From assembly GCF_005144585.1 (NCBI RefSeq), contig NZ_SSMQ01000046.1, forward strand, positions 1 through 64,000: a DNA stretch of 64,000 nucleotides, written 5' to 3'. Shown here piece after piece: positions 47,101 through 59,515 of the stretch. Position 1 is the first letter of the stretch, and every line of letters starts with the position of its first letter. A model generated the notes under the pieces. The model was not told the origin of the DNA. It saw only the letters and a program-made list of their open reading frames with translations, and made no database searches. The DNA is from Polyangium fumosum (GTDB taxonomy: Bacteria; Myxococcota_A; Polyangia; Polyangiales; Polyangiaceae). A program made the translations under genes and the position numbers.

Positions 47101-48600
47101 GTCGTCGAGCACGATCCCCGTCGGCCGCACCCGGAAGAAGCCGCGCAGCGTCCCCTCGGCCACGCCCATCATGTGCCCACGCGCGGGATCCGTCGTCGGT
47201 TTGTCGAAGACCTCGAAGTCCCGCGTCGTGATCTCCATCGGACCGTCGAGCGAGAGCGGCGAGAGCGTGCCGGTGAACCGCTCGAAGCGGCCTCGTTCGA
47301 GGTGCCAGGCCACGTGTGCCTGCGGGTGCACGCCGAGATCCCGGAGGAGGCCGGGGAACTGGAGATCGCGGACCTCGATCGGGCCCGCCGTGAGCGGCGC
47401 GCCGGGCGCGAACGGCTCGATCTTCACGTCGGCGATCTTCGCGGTGCCGTCGGCCCACGTGAGCTCGATCTTCGACACGCGTACGACGTCCTCGGCGATC
47501 GACAGCTCGCCCTCGAACGTCGTCGCGAAGACCTTGCCCGAGAGGCCCGGTCGATCCGCCTCGATGCGCCCCGCCACGCGCGGCAGCGTGGACTTGCCGT
47601 CGTGCTCGACCTCCACGTCGAGGTCCACGGCGCCCGTGAGCCACGGCGTGTCCACGAAGCGATGCGCGAGCGGCACCGGAAGCCGCGTCCGCACGCGGCC
47701 ACGAAACGCCGGCACGGCGAGCGGCGCCCCGCCCTTGGGCAGCTCCACGCGCAGCGCGCCGAGCTCGAGCTCCACCGAGCGCCAGTCCTCCCGCGCGAGC
47801 TCGCACCCCGGGCTCGTCTCCGCGTCCGGATCGAGATCCGCCGCCCCGAGGAGCCGGAGCCGCCGCACGAGCAGCCCCTCCGCGTCGACACGCACCCGCG
47901 TGTCGAGCCGGCAGATCACGTCCTCGTCGACCATGTCCTCGTCCGGTCGACCGGGCATGGGGTGCGTCCGGACGATCGTCGATTTCCCTGCGCGGAGCGC
48001 GATCTCGAAGGCCCCATCGTCCTCCGCGGACACGTCGACGTCGACCTCGCTGGTCACGACGTGCACGCCCTCGACGAGCGCGTCGATGCGCGCGTCCGTC
48101 ACGGCGAGCGAGGAGAACGGGGCCCGCGCCTTCGCGGCCGAGGGCTGCGAGGCCGGCAGTTTGTACACGAGGTTCTTCAGCGCGCCGCCCTCGACCACGG
48201 CGCGGATCCGCGGCCCGAGCACCTCGACCTCGCCCACGTCGAGCTCCCCGTCGAGCAGGGAGAACACCCGCGGACGAACGCTGATCCGCTCCACCGCGAG
48301 CACGGGCGCGCCGCCGTCGGTCGCGTCGACGACCACGTCTTCGAGGTCGATCGCCATCGGCCACGCTTGCACGGCGACCCGGTAGCGGGCGACGACGCCG
48401 AGCTCCCGCTGCACGAGCGCAGCCGTCTCGCGCGCGGCCCACGCGCGCACGGTGCCTGTGCGCACGAGCGCCCCGAGGACGAGCGGGATCGCTCCGACGA
48501 GGGCAAACAGCACGCAGAGCGCGACGGCGAAAGCGCGGCCGACGTCGCGACGCCCGCGTTTTCGCGTGCGTTTGTTCGTCGGCGCGCTCCCGGACACCAT
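44176..48600 (-). CDS. tamB: Translocation and assembly module protein TamB (DUF490)
   Basis: A 1474-residue protein with one N-terminal TM anchor (about 24-46) and a very long periplasmic beta-rich body of AsmA/TamB repeats. The C-terminal TamB/DUF490 domain ends in LGNLGADLRWRLEFE. TamB-type proteins bridge the envelope, aiding outer-membrane protein assembly and lipid transport, and pair with an Omp85 partner; one is encoded at 39991-43254 on the same strand. The 10-bp gap to the PhnD-like gene stop is convergent. Confidence 0.92.
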   Translation of the reverse strand: MVSGSAPTNKRTRKRGRRDVGRAFAVALCVLFALVGAIPLVLGALVRTGTVRAWAARETAALVQRELGVVARYRVAVQAWPMAIDLEDVVVDATDGGAPVLAVERISVRPRVFSLLDGELDVGEVEVLGPRIRAVVEGGALKNLVYKLPASQPSAAKARAPFSSLAVTDARIDALVEGVHVVTSEVDVDVSAEDDGAFEIALRAGKSTIVRTHPMPGRPDEDMVDEDVICRLDTRVRVDAEGLLVRRLRLLGAADLDPDAETSPGCELAREDWRSVELELGALRVELPKGGAPLAVPAFRGRVRTRLPVPLAHRFVDTPWLTGAVDLDVEVEHDGKSTLPRVAGRIEADRPGLSGKVFATTFEGELSIAEDVVRVSKIELTWADGTAKIADVKIEPFAPGAPLTAGPIEVRDLQFPGLLRDLGVHPQAHVAWHLERGRFERFTGTLSPLSLDGPMEITTRDFEVFDKPTTDPARGHMMGVAEGTLRGFFRVRPTGIVLDDVAIETPKSELHTTVKLFFRSYLDIEIAKGSHVDLSELSPLRNIPIAGIADVAAVARGPFTRPKVEADVAIKGFEFAAFSFGDVESARVFFEPFDLRLADVHVRKGESKIRAPEVHVDFDAGPNVVVDAELDTQSAPHLWLHDFYRIVHLDDDPRFAEIDGNASGTARVHFVVGGPEDRCGAGRLRVKTKMHLEEVALFGEKYSDGDVDVDLDWEDREAGAAGMNLDVHAASLRKGTGSLLATVSVRPGGRVSGQAIATGIPIDHLDALGRMGKPLDGSISAIANISGTVSQLEAQADVQISPIRIGPSSLPSSQLRVLMGSEGTQVKTVGWTRCGNPRSGPFDRAEYDRDTSAGTFRVDGMLAGGQLALSDVRITRQKHKVVTGKLTTRGLDLGTLANLIPGVAFSATPPHGSLDAALEIRRLPLDDLAKSDVIVTLTGLDLDRGGRRVSLQGTPGPIVVQNNTLVLPDLELVVQSGSGLSAPIALGGRVQRLVTTPEFDVGLRVGPLDLGRLSADMQQVSRARGSLEANLRVQGTTNALRYGGSARLRGGELALRGMPVSLDDIEVDVAVTNSEVRILRGAAKVGGGEVSLTGRMPIRGFELGTAEASILARGVKMPLGEGINLTADADLSATFRPFTSDEERAERNLPEVKGTVSLTSFTYSRPIALSLDLNQLAGGPKRTAVETYDPKNDALRFDVNVVSPRPMRFSNGLVDMLLEVTPPGLALSGTNQRYGARGNLRILPDSKLRLRNSEFTVREGSVRFDDPLRLSPRIDLRAQTEYRRYAATSAPGAAPADTSTSAAATATLGQQWRINLYAHGNQENVKLDLTSDPPLGQEDIVLLLTLGLTRAEMDRGLASSLGETVGLEALAALTGADKAVKTIVPLIDEFRFGTSYSSRTGRTEPTVTLGKRITEDVRATVTTGITENREVRSSIEWRLGKRVIVQGAYDNTNDVSSSPLGNLGADLRWRLEFE

Positions 48601-48760
48601 GGCGCCGAGCTTACCTCAGGCCGGTCCCCCGTGCCGGGATCACCGCCCCGCATGCACCTTCGGCGCTTTACGCGGCCCGAGAATCCTGGAAACATCCTTC
48701 TGTCTTGCGTGCGAGGTCCCGGTGCGGGTGCGCCTGTGCTTCGTGTTGTTCGGAGGACCG
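48601..48760. promoter_or_regulatory. Divergent promoter region tamB / MopE-like gene
   Basis: A 160-bp gap between start codons on opposite strands. A strong CGGAGG ribosome site precedes the plus-strand gene. I do not see a clear -35/-10 pair. Confidence 0.3.
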
Positions 48761-50479
<1,719 letters not shown>

Positions 50480-50620
50480 CCGAGGGGCGATAAGCTTGCT
50501 GCGCGCCTCGAATCGTCGGTCGGGCTCCTCGGAATACATGTGTATTCCTGCGTCGCCCTCCCTAGCTTCGAGGCGCTCGCGGCGCTTCTCGGCCCTCGGC
50601 TGCGTTTCGATTTCCTAGGT

Positions 50621-51676
50621 TTATTTTACCCCATAGGTCGCCACGATCGGCGCGTGGTCCGTTGCGTCGTCCACGTCGTCGCCGTGGCGAATGGTCACGG
50701 ACGCCTGATCGAGCATCCCTGCGAGCAGAGGGTGCGACATTTGGTGGTCCACGAGCTCCAGCGCGCCCTGGTAATCGTAGGTCCAGCGGACGTTCGCCGG
50801 CACGAAGTCGGGCGCATTCGTGTACGTCCCGTCCCCCTCGCCGATCATCGCGAGGTAAGGCGGCGAGCCCGGCACGTCATTAAAGTCGCCGAGCACCAGC
50901 ACCCCGCGTGACGGGTCCTCCTTCACGAGCGCGTTCGCGATCGCGCGCGTGCGTTGCGCCTCCGCGAGGCGCTTGTTCGGATTGTCGTCCTCCTTCGCCT
51001 TGAAATGCACGCCGAGGAGCACGAGCTTTCGCCCGTTGTAGGTGAGGTGGTATTCGGGGCAATCGCGCGAGAATCGATACGTCGGCCCCACCGTGCCATT
51101 CAGCGGGAATTGCTCGTCCTTGTGCGAGACGACCTTGTCGAGCGGCAGCTTCGAGAGAATTCCGATGTCCACGCCGCGCGGGTCGTTTCCGTCCACGATC
51201 CCGATGCTCGTGTATTTTCCACCAAGCTCGCTCTGCACGAGGTCCGCGAGGGAAGCCTCGTTCTCGACCTCCTGCAGCACCACGACGTCCGCGTCGATCG
51301 CCGAAAGCACCACGCCGATGGCCTTTCGATGGTTCACGTATTGCGCCGTCGACCGCACCACCTCGTCCGCCGCCGCGCTGTCGTTCTTGTCGTTCAGATA
51401 ATTGCGAACGTTCCAGTTGGCCACGCGCAGCGGCAGCGGGTCCTTCGGCGCCCCGCCGCCGGCGCCGCCGTTCCCGCCGCTCCCGCCCGTCCCGCCGCTC
51501 CCGCCGGCATCGCCGCCCGCGCCCTCCCGGACGCGGCCTTCCTGCCCGCACCCTCCGCTCGAAAGCACGAGCAGCGCGGTCGCGAGCGCGCTGCCCACCG
51601 TGAGCCTCCCCGCGCGGGCGAGGCAAGTCCATCCACCGAAACGAGAGCCTTGAGATCGAGAAGAAGCATGCAACAT
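50621..51676 (-). CDS. Endonuclease/exonuclease/phosphatase-family lipoprotein
   Basis: A 351-residue lipoprotein (LSSGGCGQ, Gly-rich tether) with an EEP fold: ANWNVRNY, VVLQEVENE (catalytic Glu), LLGVHFKA, VLVLGDFNDVPGSPP (Asp/Asn) and TDHAPIVATYG (Asp/His). It may be an extracellular DNase or phosphodiesterase. The ATG at 51676 is chosen so that the signal peptide is near the terminus. It lies between the two MopE-like genes. Confidence 0.85.
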   Translation of the reverse strand: MLHASSRSQGSRFGGWTCLARAGRLTVGSALATALLVLSSGGCGQEGRVREGAGGDAGGSGGTGGSGGNGGAGGGAPKDPLPLRVANWNVRNYLNDKNDSAAADEVVRSTAQYVNHRKAIGVVLSAIDADVVVLQEVENEASLADLVQSELGGKYTSIGIVDGNDPRGVDIGILSKLPLDKVVSHKDEQFPLNGTVGPTYRFSRDCPEYHLTYNGRKLVLLGVHFKAKEDDNPNKRLAEAQRTRAIANALVKEDPSRGVLVLGDFNDVPGSPPYLAMIGEGDGTYTNAPDFVPANVRWTYDYQGALELVDHQMSHPLLAGMLDQASVTIRHGDDVDDATDHAPIVATYGVK

Positions 51677-51893
51677 GCGCTCAGTGTCCCGTCGCCATTC
51701 CGGCGCGGCAAGCCCCGCGTCGTTCTCCGCTTCACGATGCGGCGCATGGTCAGGTTCGTAACCATGCATGAGCACGCCGCTTCGGCGCATGACGACGGGG
51801 CGCGCGGACCCCCGGCCTTTACAGCGCTTCGTGATCCATGCGAGGATCAATCGACCAGGCATTCGCTTGGAATATTCTTTTCAGGAGCGGGCC

Positions 51894-53942
51894 ATGCGGA
51901 ACCTCATGCGCGAAGGGCTGTTCGCGGGCGCAATTTTCCTCGTCGTCGGCGTCGCTGCATTCGGGTGCAGCGACGGCGGATCCTCGTCCTCCAACGGCGC
52001 GGGCGGCAGCGGCGGGGCGGGCGGGCGCGGCGGGGCGGGCGGCGAGGGCGGCGAGGGCGGAACCGCCGTTTGCAACGAGGGGGAGACCCAGCCTTGTTAT
52101 ACCGGCCCCGCGGGCACCCAGGGCCAAGGGGAATGCAAAGGCGGCACCGCGACGTGCGCCGGTGGCCAGTGGTCCGCGTGCGCCGGCGAGGTCTTGCCGA
52201 GCGCCACGGAGACGTGCGACGGCAAGGACGACGATTGCAACGGCCAGGTCGACGACGCCATCGCGCAGGTCACCTGCGGCCTCGGCGCCTGCTCCGTCAC
52301 CGTCGACGGCTGCAAAGACGGCGCCGTCCCCGATTGCACCCCGCTCCCGCCGCCCTCGGGAACGGAGACGTGCGACGGCAGCGACGACAATTGCGACGGC
52401 CAGATCGACGAGGGCTGCACCTGCGTCGACGGACAAACGCAATCGTGTTATTCGGGCGGCGCCGCCACGAAGGGCGTCGGCGCATGCAAGGACGGCACGC
52501 AGACCTGCGCCGGCGGCACCTGGGGCCCCTGCGAAGGGGAGACCCTCCCCGTCGTCGAGGCCTGCGACGCGCTCGACAACGATTGTGATGGGATGTCCGA
52601 CGAGGATCTCGGGCAGACCACCTGCGGCGCCGGCGCCTGCGCGAACACCGTCGAGAGCTGCGTGAACGGCATGCCCCAGGCTTGCAATCCCGGGATGCCG
52701 AGCCCCGAGACGTGCAACGGCGTCGACGACGATTGCAATCTCCTCATCGATGACGGCCTCGGCACGCTCACCTGCGGCATGGGCGCGTGCCAGAAGACCG
52801 TGCAGGCTTGCGTCGCGGGACAACCGCAAATGTGCGTGCCCAGCATGGGCACGGCCGAGACGTGCAACGGCGTCGACGACAACTGCAATGGTCAGACGGA
52901 CGAGGGCAACCCCGGCGGCGGCGGCGCGTGCCCCACGGGCCTCCAGGGCGTCTGCGCGGCGGGCGTGCTCAACTGCCAGAACGGCTCGCTCACGTGCGCG
53001 GCGACGACCATGGCCGGCGCCGAGACGTGCGACGGCAAAGACAACGACTGCGACGGCCAGACGGACGAGGGCAACCCGGGCGGGGGCGTTGTGTGCTCGA
53101 CCGGAAAACCCGGCATCTGCGGGCCGGGGACGACGGCCTGCACGAACGGCGCGCCGGTCTGCAACCAGAATGCCCAGCCCGTGGCCGAGGTTTGCAATGG
53201 CGTCGACGACGATTGCGACAGCCAGACGGACGAGGGCAACCCGGGTGGCGGCGCGGCGTGCACCACCGGCCTTCAGGGGGTTTGCGCCGCGGGCACGCAG
53301 ACGTGCACGAGCGGGGCACTCTCGTGCAAGCAGAACGTCATGCCTTCCACCGAGATTTGCGACGGCAAGGACAACGATTGTGATGGGCTGATCGACGAGA
53401 CGGTCCCGAACATCGTTTCGATTTTTTCCGAGACCTTCGTGAACAACACCGCCGGGTGGGGGCTCGGGACCGAGTGGCAGATCGGCGCGGCCAAGGTGTC
53501 CAGCGGGCACGGGTATGGCTTCCCGGATCCCGCCGCGGATCATACCCTGACCGCGGACAACGGCGTCGCGGGCGTCGTCATCGGCGGCAATGCGAGCACG
53601 GTGGTTCACGCGGCCTACTACCTCACGAGCCCCGTCATCAACACGAGCGGCACGGGATTCGTGACCATGGACCTCTGGCGGTGGCTGAACAGCGACTACG
53701 ACCCCTACATGATCAACACGATCGAGGTCTCCGCGAACAATGGCTCGACCTGGACCGTGATCTGGCAGTCGGGCGCCATGCCGGGCATCCAGGAGCAGGC
53801 GTGGAACAACTACAACTATGATCTGACCGCCTACAAGTCCGCGACCATGCGCGTCCGTTTCGGCGTCAGCGTCAATCAGCTCGACGCGTATGTCGTGTCG
53901 TCCTGGAATCTGGACGACATCGTCATTCGCCGCTGCCAGTAG
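51894..53942 (+). CDS. MopE-like Cys/Asp-repeat lipoprotein, paralog 2
   Basis: A 682-residue lipoprotein (VAAFGC) with a Gly-rich tether, eight CDGKDNDCDGQTDEG-type metal-binding repeats, and the same C-terminal jelly-roll-like domain as paralog 1 (TSPVINTSGTG, WRWLNSDYDPYM, SSWNLDDIVI). It differs in repeat number (8 versus 6). AGGAG lies 8 nt before the ATG at 51894. It ends in a shared bidirectional terminator. Confidence 0.84.
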   Translation: MRNLMREGLFAGAIFLVVGVAAFGCSDGGSSSSNGAGGSGGAGGRGGAGGEGGEGGTAVCNEGETQPCYTGPAGTQGQGECKGGTATCAGGQWSACAGEVLPSATETCDGKDDDCNGQVDDAIAQVTCGLGACSVTVDGCKDGAVPDCTPLPPPSGTETCDGSDDNCDGQIDEGCTCVDGQTQSCYSGGAATKGVGACKDGTQTCAGGTWGPCEGETLPVVEACDALDNDCDGMSDEDLGQTTCGAGACANTVESCVNGMPQACNPGMPSPETCNGVDDDCNLLIDDGLGTLTCGMGACQKTVQACVAGQPQMCVPSMGTAETCNGVDDNCNGQTDEGNPGGGGACPTGLQGVCAAGVLNCQNGSLTCAATTMAGAETCDGKDNDCDGQTDEGNPGGGVVCSTGKPGICGPGTTACTNGAPVCNQNAQPVAEVCNGVDDDCDSQTDEGNPGGGAACTTGLQGVCAAGTQTCTSGALSCKQNVMPSTEICDGKDNDCDGLIDETVPNIVSIFSETFVNNTAGWGLGTEWQIGAAKVSSGHGYGFPDPAADHTLTADNGVAGVVIGGNASTVVHAAYYLTSPVINTSGTGFVTMDLWRWLNSDYDPYMINTIEVSANNGSTWTVIWQSGAMPGIQEQAWNNYNYDLTAYKSATMRVRFGVSVNQLDAYVVSSWNLDDIVIRRCQ

Positions 53943-53956
53943 CTCCCACAAAAAAA

Positions 53957-53992
53957 CGCCCCCGATCCTCCTGGATCCGGGGGCGGTTTTTC
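53957..53992. terminator. Bidirectional intrinsic terminator
   Basis: A stem CGCCCCCGATCC / GGATCCGGGGGCG (one bulge) has A-rich sequence on its left and a T-run on its right, between the convergent MopE paralog 2 and ettA genes. It can terminate transcription from both sides. Confidence 0.85.
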
Positions 53993-54012
53993 TTTGGCAC
54001 TCGAACGAAACG

Positions 54013-55692
<1,680 letters not shown>

Positions 55693-55806
55693 GTTTCTTT
55701 TACCGCTCTCGCGAGTTGATGATGAATGGGAAGGGGAGGGGGAGGCGGCGAAGGATACCGAAAGCCGACGATTCGTCACGCCCGACGTACGGGTTCTCCC
55801 GCAACT

Positions 55807-57399
55807 TCAGGCCTTCCCGAGGACCTTCCGGACGAGCGACAGGTCCTTCTTGCCAAGCTCGCCCGTCACCACGAGCACCGAAAGATACAGCGCGCCGGTC
55901 ACGAGGCCTTGGGCGAGCACGGCCGGTTTGCCGAGCCAAGGCAGCCGCATCCCCACGGCCACCGTCACCGCCGCGGCCACGAGCACCCGCACGAGCGAGA
56001 GCGGCGCGACGAACGCGCCCGCCTCGCGCCGCAGCGCGAGCGCCGCCACGACGGCCACGAGGCCGAGCGCGACCGACGTCGAGATCGCCGTGGCGAGGAG
56101 CATCGGCGGGCCAAACGGCAGGCGCGGCGTCACCCCCACGCACCCGAGCGCCACGAGGCAGACCGCGAGCGCATTGAACGCCGCGCTCATCCGCTCGCGC
56201 CCGAGGCCCGTCAGCGCCGCCGAGCTGATCCCGAGGATCGCGAACGACCCCATCCCGAGCGCGAGCACACGGAGCACCGGCCCGCCGTGCTCCCAGATCG
56301 CACTCGATTTGTAGGCAAATCGCAGCACGTGTGGCGCGAGCGCCGCGATCGTCCCCGAGACCGCGCCCGTCACCACGAGCGCGATGCGCACGCCAGCGCG
56401 CGTGTACTCGGCGACGAGCGGCTCGCTCTTTTCGGCCCGGGCCTTCGCGAGCATCGGGAAGAGCACGAAGCTCACCGACATGAGGAGCTGGTAGGGCAGG
56501 AACGAAAAGAGCTGCACGCCGCGGTAGATCCCGAGCAGATCGTCGGACGCGGTCGCCGCGAGCCCGAGCCGGCTCGCCTCGCGCCCGACGAAGCGGCTGA
56601 GCAGGAGGAAGTCGGTCTGGAGCAGGAGGTTCAGCGCGATCTGGCCGAGCGCGAGCGGGCCGAGGAAGCCGAGGTAGTCGCGCGCGCTCGGCCCCGCGGC
56701 GCCGAGGCGGCCCACCCCCGAGCGGGTGATCGCGATCGGCACGATGAGCGCGGCGGCGGAGACGAACCCGATCGTCGCGCCGAGCGTCCCGCTCCCGCCG
56801 AGCCGGAGGAGCGCGAAGGCCCCGACGCCCATGCCGATCGTGCGCAGCAGCCCGTAGCCCACGTCGAGCCCGGCCTGATCGAGGAAACGCCTGCGTCCGT
56901 TCAGCGACCCCACGAGCGGCGCGTAGATGCCGTAGAGCAGCACGACGGCCGCGACGAGGCGCAGCGGCGTCGCGACGTGCGGGGCGCCGACCGCCGCCGC
57001 GATCGTCCCCGCGGCGAGCGCGAAGCCGAGCGAGAGCACGACCGCGAGCACCACGTGGACACGCAGCGTGCGCGCAAAAACGGCCCCCTCCTCGCCCGCG
57101 GAGGCCGTCGAGACCGCGCGGGACACGCCCTGGAGCGCGGTCGAGACGACGACGTTGTTCAAGACGCCAACGATCGCGAGGACGCGGGAGATCTGCCCGT
57201 AGCCGGCCTGGCCGAGCAGCCGTTCGAGGAGGAGCTGCTGAACGAAGCCGAAGAGGATGAACGAGACCTTCGCGAAGGCGATGGCGAGCCCGCCGCGCCC
57301 GGCGGTGCGCGCGGCGCTGGGCGTCGGGAGCGCGGGGGCCGCTCCGCTCGCGGCAGGCGCGGGGGCGTTCGTCGCGGGGGCGGGCGCGGCTTCTTGCAC
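55807..57399 (-). CDS. Polysaccharide flippase (Wzx/MVF-like)
   Basis: A 530-residue polytopic protein with about 12-14 TM helices and an Ala/Pro-rich N-terminus. The arrangement (GYGQISRVLAIVGVLNNVV, LLQTDFLLLSRFVG) matches the polysaccharide biosynthesis/oligosaccharide flippase group. It would move lipid-linked sugars across the inner membrane. No glycosyltransferases are adjacent in this window. Confidence 0.82.
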   Translation of the reverse strand: MQEAAPAPATNAPAPAASGAAPALPTPSAARTAGRGGLAIAFAKVSFILFGFVQQLLLERLLGQAGYGQISRVLAIVGVLNNVVVSTALQGVSRAVSTASAGEEGAVFARTLRVHVVLAVVLSLGFALAAGTIAAAVGAPHVATPLRLVAAVVLLYGIYAPLVGSLNGRRRFLDQAGLDVGYGLLRTIGMGVGAFALLRLGGSGTLGATIGFVSAAALIVPIAITRSGVGRLGAAGPSARDYLGFLGPLALGQIALNLLLQTDFLLLSRFVGREASRLGLAATASDDLLGIYRGVQLFSFLPYQLLMSVSFVLFPMLAKARAEKSEPLVAEYTRAGVRIALVVTGAVSGTIAALAPHVLRFAYKSSAIWEHGGPVLRVLALGMGSFAILGISSAALTGLGRERMSAAFNALAVCLVALGCVGVTPRLPFGPPMLLATAISTSVALGLVAVVAALALRREAGAFVAPLSLVRVLVAAAVTVAVGMRLPWLGKPAVLAQGLVTGALYLSVLVVTGELGKKDLSLVRKVLGKA

Positions 57400-57535
57400 G
57401 GCGGCTTCTTCGCAGAACGCGCGCGGGAGGGCAACCGCTCGTTGCCGGGCCGGGAGGTGATCTTCGCGTGGGCTCGAAAAAAGTTCTTGACGGACGAAGC
57501 TCCGCGGGTATCCTCGCGGTCCGTTTCGACGCCAT

Positions 57536-57611
57536 TCCAGCTTAGCTCAGTCGGTAGAGCAGGCGGCTGTTAACCGCCGGGTCGCTGGTTCGAGTCCAGC
57601 AGCTGGAGCCA
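57536..57611 (+). tRNA. tRNA-Asn (GTT)
   Basis: A 76-nt cloverleaf: acceptor TCCAGCT / AGCTGGA with encoded GCCA, D-arm TAGCTCAGTCGG, anticodon stem GGCGG/CCGCC with loop CTGTTAA (anticodon GTT), and T-loop GTTCGAGTC. The 3' CCA is encoded. A terminator hairpin follows. Confidence 0.97.
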
Positions 57612-57654
57612 TTTCTTCCTCCTCGCGAACATTGCGAGAGGCGTCAGTAAACAG

Positions 57655-57694
57655 CGGCCCCTGAGAGCGAGCTCCGGGGCCGTTGCCTTTTCTC
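57655..57694 (+). terminator. Terminator after tRNA-Asn
   Basis: A stem CGGCCCC / GGGGCCG with a 14-nt loop followed by TTGCCTTTTCT. Its right arm and tail (CTCCGGGGCCGTTG, TTTCTCCCC) recur at 61326-61349. Confidence 0.65.
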
Positions 57695-58299
57695 CCCTGA
57701 TTCCCCGAGGGTTTGCGCCTCGGCGAGCGTCGCGTGCGCCAGGATGGCGATCGCACGGAGAGCGCCGCGTGCGTGAAGACGAGCGCGGCGAGCGCGTGCG
57801 GGACGGCTTTCGCGCTCTCATCTCGGTCCCGTGGGGAGAGAGAAGCCGAGACGCGGTTAACAGCCGACGCTCCGTTTCCGGGACAGTGCCCCGGCGATCA
57901 ACTGTCCCGCGCAGGGTGGGACTGTTGACCAACGCGGCGCTGTCCCATGCGAGCGCGGAACGGGCGCCCCCACGTTGGCGCGTGGCGCGCCGAGCGCAGT
58001 GGTCCGGGGCGTGGGCGCGTTCGGGGGCTGCGGCGCGCACGTGGGAGCCTTGTGCGCGACGGGCACCGCAACCGAACTCTGTCCAAACGGGATCGCCATC
58101 GCGGGCGGCAGGCGCCGAAAGAGCCACCAGCGGGCCGCGCCGAATCCGGAGTCTTCGTTCGCCTGCGGCGCACTTCGCCTCCGAAGCAGGGCTTTGGGCG
58201 GGCGCTCACCGGTCCCGGGGGACCGGTTCGTCCTTCACCAGAACGCCGTGCAGCCTATCATGCCGCCACCGGTACAGCGTCCCGGCGCAGACGCCCACG
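57695..58299. other. Non-coding patch with transposase remnant
   Basis: I see no intact gene. On the minus strand about 58206-58310 the translation VGVCAGTLYRWRHDRLHG resembles the HTH of an IS transposase OrfA, but no start or remainder exists. Around 57880-57945 there are GGGACAGT/ACTGTCCC words in both orientations, as often left by IS ends. I read it as insertion-sequence debris. Confidence 0.45.
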
Positions 58300-59088
58300 T
58301 CAGACGGTCCGGACGGTGCCGCCGTCGATGATGAACTCGGCGCCGTGGATCGCGGCGGCGCGATCCGAAGCCAAGTAGGCAATGAGATCGGCAACCTCTT
58401 CGGGCTCGGCTGCACGCCCGATCGGGATACCGCCCAGAGCATCAAGGACTCCTTGCCGCGCCTCCTCGACCGTGCCGCCATTGGCGGCCTGCAGACGCTT
58501 CAGCATGTCGACGGACGACTCGGTCATGATCCAGCCGGGGGAGACGGCGTTGACCCGCACGCCCTTCGGCCCCAGCTCTTTGGAGATCGACTTGCTGTAG
58601 GTCCTGAGCGCGGCCTTTGCGGCGGCGTAGGCAGTGGTCGATTCGGGGAGCGGCAGGATGGATTGGATAGAGGTGATATGCACAATCGCGCCGGCACCCC
58701 GTTCCATCATCTGCGGAGCCAAGAGGCGATCAAGGCGGACCGTGGCCATGAGGTTCAGGCTCAGTTCGGCGAGCCAGTGATCGTCCGTCAGCGCGAGAAA
58801 GCCGCCGCCCGGCGAGGCCGAGCCACCGATCACGTGGGCGAGGATGTCGACGCCGCCCATACGCTCGAGCGCCGCCTTGGCCAGGGTCTCGCCGCCTTCG
58901 GCCGTCGTCAGATCCGCGCGGACGAACTCGACGCCGTCGATGGGCTCCAGGGTTCCGCGGGCTGCGGTGATAACCCGGGCGCCCCCGGCCAGGAAGCGGT
59001 CGACGGTGGCGCGGCCCAGACCCTTGCTGCCGCCGCTGACGAGCACACGTTTTCCAGCGAACTCCGAGGGATTAGCTTTGATGTTCAT
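58300..59088 (-). CDS. SDR family oxidoreductase
   Basis: A 262-residue short-chain dehydrogenase: NAD(P)-binding SGGSKGLGRA, a catalytic set with ITSIQS, YAAAK (Tyr and Lys), NAVSPGWIMT, and the C-terminal GAEFIIDGGT. It starts 4 nt inside the SnoaL-like gene (ATGA overlap), so the two are co-translated. The substrate is unknown. The divergent LysR gene is its likely regulator. Confidence 0.9.
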   Translation of the reverse strand: MNIKANPSEFAGKRVLVSGGSKGLGRATVDRFLAGGARVITAARGTLEPIDGVEFVRADLTTAEGGETLAKAALERMGGVDILAHVIGGSASPGGGFLALTDDHWLAELSLNLMATVRLDRLLAPQMMERGAGAIVHITSIQSILPLPESTTAYAAAKAALRTYSKSISKELGPKGVRVNAVSPGWIMTESSVDMLKRLQAANGGTVEEARQGVLDALGGIPIGRAAEPEEVADLIAYLASDRAAAIHGAEFIIDGGTVRTV

Positions 59089-59414
59089 ATCGTGATCCCC
59101 AGTGCTTTGATAGCGTCGTTTTCGAGCGTGAAGCGATAGGTGAAGCGGATCGGGCTGCCCTTGAAGTCGCCATGGGCAAGACCTTCGACCACGACCTGAC
59201 CGTCCTCGTGGCGAACGGCATCCGGCGTGAAGATCGCCTTGACGGCGATCACCTCGTCTTCAAACAAGGTTCGCAGCTCGGCGTGGCCCTCGTGACGTTT
59301 TCCGTTGTCCAAAAGGACCGCATCGGTGGCAAAAGGCTTCAGCATGCCGTCCACATCGAGTTGTGCGTTTGCCTCGACATAGGCGGCTATGGGTTTGGGG
59401 AGTGCGGGCGTCAT
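59085..59414 (-). CDS. SnoaL/NTF2-like protein
   Basis: A 109-residue small alpha+beta barrel protein of the nuclear-transport-factor-2/SnoaL fold: AYVEANAQLDVDGMLKPFATDAVLLDNG at the start and GSPIRFTYRFTLENDAIKALGI at the end. Possible isomerase or accessory role. GAGGAG lies before the ATG at 59414. It forms an operon with the SDR and diverges from LysR. Confidence 0.85.
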   Translation of the reverse strand: MTPALPKPIAAYVEANAQLDVDGMLKPFATDAVLLDNGKRHEGHAELRTLFEDEVIAVKAIFTPDAVRHEDGQVVVEGLAHGDFKGSPIRFTYRFTLENDAIKALGITI

Positions 59415-59515
59415 GAGTGTTCTCCTCTGCGTTGTTCGCTTCGGAGACACTAGTCTCGCCCAACTAAAAAGAGAACGCGCGGAATCGTGCATGCTATATG
59501 TAGCCAGGCTAAACA

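Noticed and set aside
57769-59139. A 456-residue plus-strand frame after the tRNA
   Set aside because: It runs antisense to the SDR gene and through repeat-rich debris; composition is that of a shadow frame.
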